Assembly (NCBI RefSeq): GCF_030348505.1
Contig: NZ_JAUCFJ010000002.1
Span: 5,026,001-5,090,000, forward strand
DNA from: Lysinibacillus sp. G4S2
GTDB lineage: Bacteria > Bacillota > Bacilli > Bacillales_A > Planococcaceae
Direction: 5' to 3'
DNA length: 64,000 bases
A model generated the notes under the pieces. It ran no database searches and was not told where the DNA came from. It saw only the letters and a program-made list of their open reading frames with translations. Position numbers and translations under genes: made by a program. Shown piece after piece: positions 61,546 to 64,000 of this stretch (its first letter is position 1; every line of letters starts with the position of its first letter).

Positions 61546-62631
61546 CTATACTGACTTCGTAGCCTTATCCTTAATCGCGTTACGCTTATCGTAAATATTA
61601 GATACGATAACTTTTATTACAGCATAAAATGGTACAGCAATCATAATGCCGATGAAGCCTGCAATTTTACCCGCTGCTAAAATAATCGTAATAACTGTTA
61701 ACGGATGTATATCGAGTGTTTTACCCATTACATTAGGTGTTATAAAGTTACTATCAATTTGCTGTGCCACGAGTGTGACAACAGATACCCATATTACTAG
61801 AACTGGATCTTGAATAACTGCTACAACTACTGCTGGCGCAAAGGCAATCCAAGGTCCAATAAATGGAATCATATTCATAAAGAACGCGAATATGACAAGT
61901 AGCAACGAATACTCTAGACCCATCACTAAATACCCGACATACATCATGAGCGCTAGTAAAAAACTAATTTGTAGCTGCCCTTGAATATAGCTACGTAGTA
62001 CACCATCAATTTCACTTAACGTCTTTTTCACCCATTCACGGCGTTCACCACTGAAATATTTATAAATCGATGGTGCAAATTTTTCATGATCCTTTAACAT
62101 AAAGATAAAGAAGAATGGAATTAAAATAGCTAATAAAGAGGCAGATACAACTGATTGTAAAAACGAAACTAGCCCCTTACTTGCCACAATGGCAATATCT
62201 TGTACAGAATTCGCGATACTATCGATCATCTCTTTTAACTGCGGTGGGAAGTTCTCCCTGTTTCTCAACACATAATCAGTTGCATCTTGAATACCCGCAC
62301 TAATCATTGGTGCATTTTTCACTAGCTTATTTAACTGTTCTGCAATCGGATTACCAACAACCCAACCAAAGCCAACAGCGATTGCCATAAGTCCAATGAC
62401 TATTGTCAATATACTTGACCATCTCGGCCAGTTTTGTTTTTCTAAAAACCTTTGAATTGGCTCTGTTACATAGTACAAAACACCACCAAGTAACAAAGGG
62501 ACAAAAATAGTTTTTAAAATAATGACAAGCGGTGAAAAGATCCAATGAATCTCTACAAAATATTTAATGATTAATAGAACAAGTAAAATCCCTACACATA
62601 CTTGAAACCAAACTTTCCTCGTCACTTTCAT
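61546..62631 (-). CDS. AI-2E/PerM-family permease
   Basis: 361 aa, about eight spans. Family marks: FVPLLLGGVLYYVTEPIQRF, a soluble loop with AIVASKGLVSFLQ, then LRSYIQGQLQISFLLALMMY, NMIPFIGPWIAFAPAVVVAV and QIDSNFITPNVMGKTLDIHP. Members are Na+/H+ antiporter-like or sporulation (YtvI-like) transporters; AI-2 export is not implied. The ATG at 62631 has a usable purine-rich site (AAAAGGAAGTG) upstream. Confidence 0.86.
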   Translation of the reverse strand: MKVTRKVWFQVCVGILLVLLIIKYFVEIHWIFSPLVIILKTIFVPLLLGGVLYYVTEPIQRFLEKQNWPRWSSILTIVIGLMAIAVGFGWVVGNPIAEQLNKLVKNAPMISAGIQDATDYVLRNRENFPPQLKEMIDSIANSVQDIAIVASKGLVSFLQSVVSASLLAILIPFFFIFMLKDHEKFAPSIYKYFSGERREWVKKTLSEIDGVLRSYIQGQLQISFLLALMMYVGYLVMGLEYSLLLVIFAFFMNMIPFIGPWIAFAPAVVVAVIQDPVLVIWVSVVTLVAQQIDSNFITPNVMGKTLDIHPLTVITIILAAGKIAGFIGIMIAVPFYAVIKVIVSNIYDKRNAIKDKATKSV

Positions 62632-62739
62632 TCACTTCCTTTTATCACATATACTGAAATACTACTTATATATTTACCATTTCGCAAGTATCCTATTATT
62701 TATTATCAAATAAAATAGGTTTTGAAACAAAAAAATCGC

Positions 62740-62822
62740 TACCCTCCCACGGACGTTCCGCCAGCCTCTCTATCTAAAAGGGCTTGCATAACTTGTTTTC
62801 CCGTAGGAGTATCGCGAATCTT
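62740..62822. repeat. possible degenerate imperfect palindrome (third subtype)
   Basis: CGCTACCCTCCCACGG at the left and, inverted, CGATACTCCTACGG at the right, resembling the layout of the type A/B repeats. It overlaps a 40-codon open frame without a start codon. Low certainty. Confidence 0.35.
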
Positions 62823-62847
62823 CACTTCTGTTGCGTAACTTAACTGT

Positions 62848-64000
62848 TTATAATTTTGTATCGTCTACTGAATTTAAGTAATTTTCAATATCACCGATTA
62901 CGGATTCAACACAGCCGTCCTCAAATGGCGAAATTAAGCCTGCTTCTTTTACAAGCTTTGTAAAGGACATAGAGCCCCCTAAACCACATAAATGAATATA
63001 ATCCTTCCAAGCAGCTTCAAATTCTTCACGTGAACGTTTCCAGAATTGGAATGCACAAATTTGCGCTAACGTGTAATCAATGTAATAGAACGGACTTGCA
63101 TAAATATGTGCCTGACGTTGCCATATACCGCCTGCCTCTAGATAACTATTATGATCATAGTCACGGTGTGGTAAATATGTCTCCTCAATTTTTTTCCACG
63201 CAGCTTTACGTTCAGCTGGTGTCATATTCGGATTTTCATAAATCACATGTTGGAACTCATCAACTGCAACACCGTAAGGAAGGAATAATAAGCCGCTACT
63301 TAAGTGTGTAAACTTATATTTTTCCGTGTCTTCCTTAAAGAATAGCTCCATCCATGGCCATGTGAAAAATTCCATACTCATCGAATGAATTTCACAAGAT
63401 TCATATGTCGGCCATAAATATTCCGGGATTCCGATGTCACGGCTTGAATAAACTTGGAAAGCATGCCCAGCTTCATGTGTTAACACATCGATATCACCCG
63501 AAGTACCATTAAAGTTCGAGAAGATAAATGGTGAGTGATAGTTTTCGATAAATGTACAATAACCGCCACTCTCTTTTCCTTTCTTCGCCACTAAGTCCAT
63601 TAAATCATGGTCAATCATGAAGTTGAAGAATTCACCAGTTTCAGGTGATAGCTCTTCATACATTTTTTTACCGTTTGCAACAATCCACTCTGGATCACCT
63701 TTTGGCGTAGCATTTCCTGATAAAAAGTTTAATGCTTCATCATAGAACTTAAGGTCTGAAATACCAATGCGTTTCGCCTGACGTTCGTATAATTTTGTTG
63801 CAAGCGGTACGATTAAATCTCGAACTTGGTCACGGAATTTCTTTACCATTTCTGCGTTATAATCAATGCGATTCATTCGAATATAGCCTAGCTCGACATA
63901 GTTTTTATATCCTAATTTAACAGCAATTTCATGACGCACCTTGACCAGTTCATCATATAATCGATCAAATTCCTCTTCATGCCCCGCAAAAAAGCCAAAG
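62848..64000 (-). CDS. M3-family oligoendopeptidase, 5' end outside the window
   Basis: The frame is open to the window edge (the upstream part reads FGFFAGHEEEFDRLYDELVK, then VRHEIAVKLGYKNYVELGYI), so the apparent GTG start at 63939 is internal. 384 visible residues. Zinc motif VLTHEAGHAFQVYSSRD (HExxH), with downstream Glu in YESCEIHSMSMEFFTWPWM, YIDYTLAQICAFQFWKRS and SFTKLVKEAGLISPF. The N-terminal third is missing. Cytoplasmic peptide turnover is likely; it is related to PepF/YjbG types. Confidence 0.9.
   Translation of the reverse strand, partial: FGFFAGHEEEFDRLYDELVKVRHEIAVKLGYKNYVELGYIRMNRIDYNAEMVKKFRDQVRDLIVPLATKLYERQAKRIGISDLKFYDEALNFLSGNATPKGDPEWIVANGKKMYEELSPETGEFFNFMIDHDLMDLVAKKGKESGGYCTFIENYHSPFIFSNFNGTSGDIDVLTHEAGHAFQVYSSRDIGIPEYLWPTYESCEIHSMSMEFFTWPWMELFFKEDTEKYKFTHLSSGLLFLPYGVAVDEFQHVIYENPNMTPAERKAAWKKIEETYLPHRDYDHNSYLEAGGIWQRQAHIYASPFYYIDYTLAQICAFQFWKRSREEFEAAWKDYIHLCGLGGSMSFTKLVKEAGLISPFEDGCVESVIGDIENYLNSVDDTKL

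Noticed and set aside
62700..62880. 40-codon minus-strand frame ending in a plausible-looking tail (TPTGKQVMQALLDREAGG)
   Set aside because: No start codon, overlaps the end of the M3 peptidase gene, and coincides with a probable degenerate palindromic repeat.

Overview
The window looks like chromosomal DNA of a low-GC Gram-positive, endospore-former-type bacterium of the Lysinibacillus / Planococcaceae-Bacillaceae group. This is inferred from protein resemblance to Bacillus subtilis (MntR, CvfB, ExoA, PpaC, NiaP, YclNOPQ, MhqD, MtnX, ComQXPA), strong AGGAGG-type ribosome binding sites, frequent TTG/GTG starts and SLH-type cell-wall anchoring. No rRNA, tRNA, CRISPR array or prophage was seen. 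One complete insertion sequence is present.

Layout. 1-5.8 kb: a truncated DUF1002 gene, cvfB, mntR, a comFB-like gene and a cadC-cadA metal-resistance operon with two operators. 5.8-11.5 kb: repeat-rich intergenic DNA, a penicillin-acylase family gene and an IS1182-family element inserted into a dispersed repeat. 11.5-25 kb: exoA, murB, an HxlR regulator, a decayed yceI, a DUF2500 gene, an SLH-anchored cyclic nucleotidase, azoR, a DsbA/FrnE protein, a Rieske-FAD oxidoreductase, ppaC, an acetyltransferase, an RpiR regulator and niaP. 26-30.8 kb: thrC-thrB-mtnX-like operon, a PAP2 phosphatase, a tiny membrane ORF and a CxxCG protein. 31.2-35.8 kb: a complete comQXPA quorum-sensing cassette bounded by related inverted repeats. 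36.6-40.8 kb: a Fur-controlled petrobactin-type siderophore uptake operon with a haem-monooxygenase-like gene. 41-45.2 kb: a YkvI-like transporter and a three-gene operon that fits D- to L-amino-acid conversion through N-succinyl intermediates. 45.4-46.4 kb: a 12-bp minisatellite and a 21-bp-period array. 46.4-64 kb: dtpT, hflX, putP, a methyltransferase, an ABC exporter pair, DUF47-pit phosphate uptake, an MMPL transporter, mhqD, small hypotheticals, a Nudix gene, an AI-2E permease and a truncated M3 peptidase.

How parts connect. azoR and mhqD lie 42 kb apart, but each carries an 18-bp palindrome matching the MhqR operator, so they probably form a quinone-stress regulon. comQ, comX, comP and comA overlap or abut and form a self-contained pheromone circuit. 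The siderophore operon has a TTGACT/TATAAT promoter embedded in Fur boxes.

Non-coding structure is the most unusual part. (1) Five intergenic arrays have entirely different core sequences but the same period of 21 bp (two helical turns). (2) Imperfect-palindrome repeats of 130-200 bp occur in two subtypes whose terminal arms differ in a compensatory way. One is split by the IS, and one appears to have seeded the 12-bp minisatellite. (3) The comQXPA cassette is bounded by 63-bp inverted repeats that align without gaps at 47 of 63 positions, suggesting it is or was a mobile unit.
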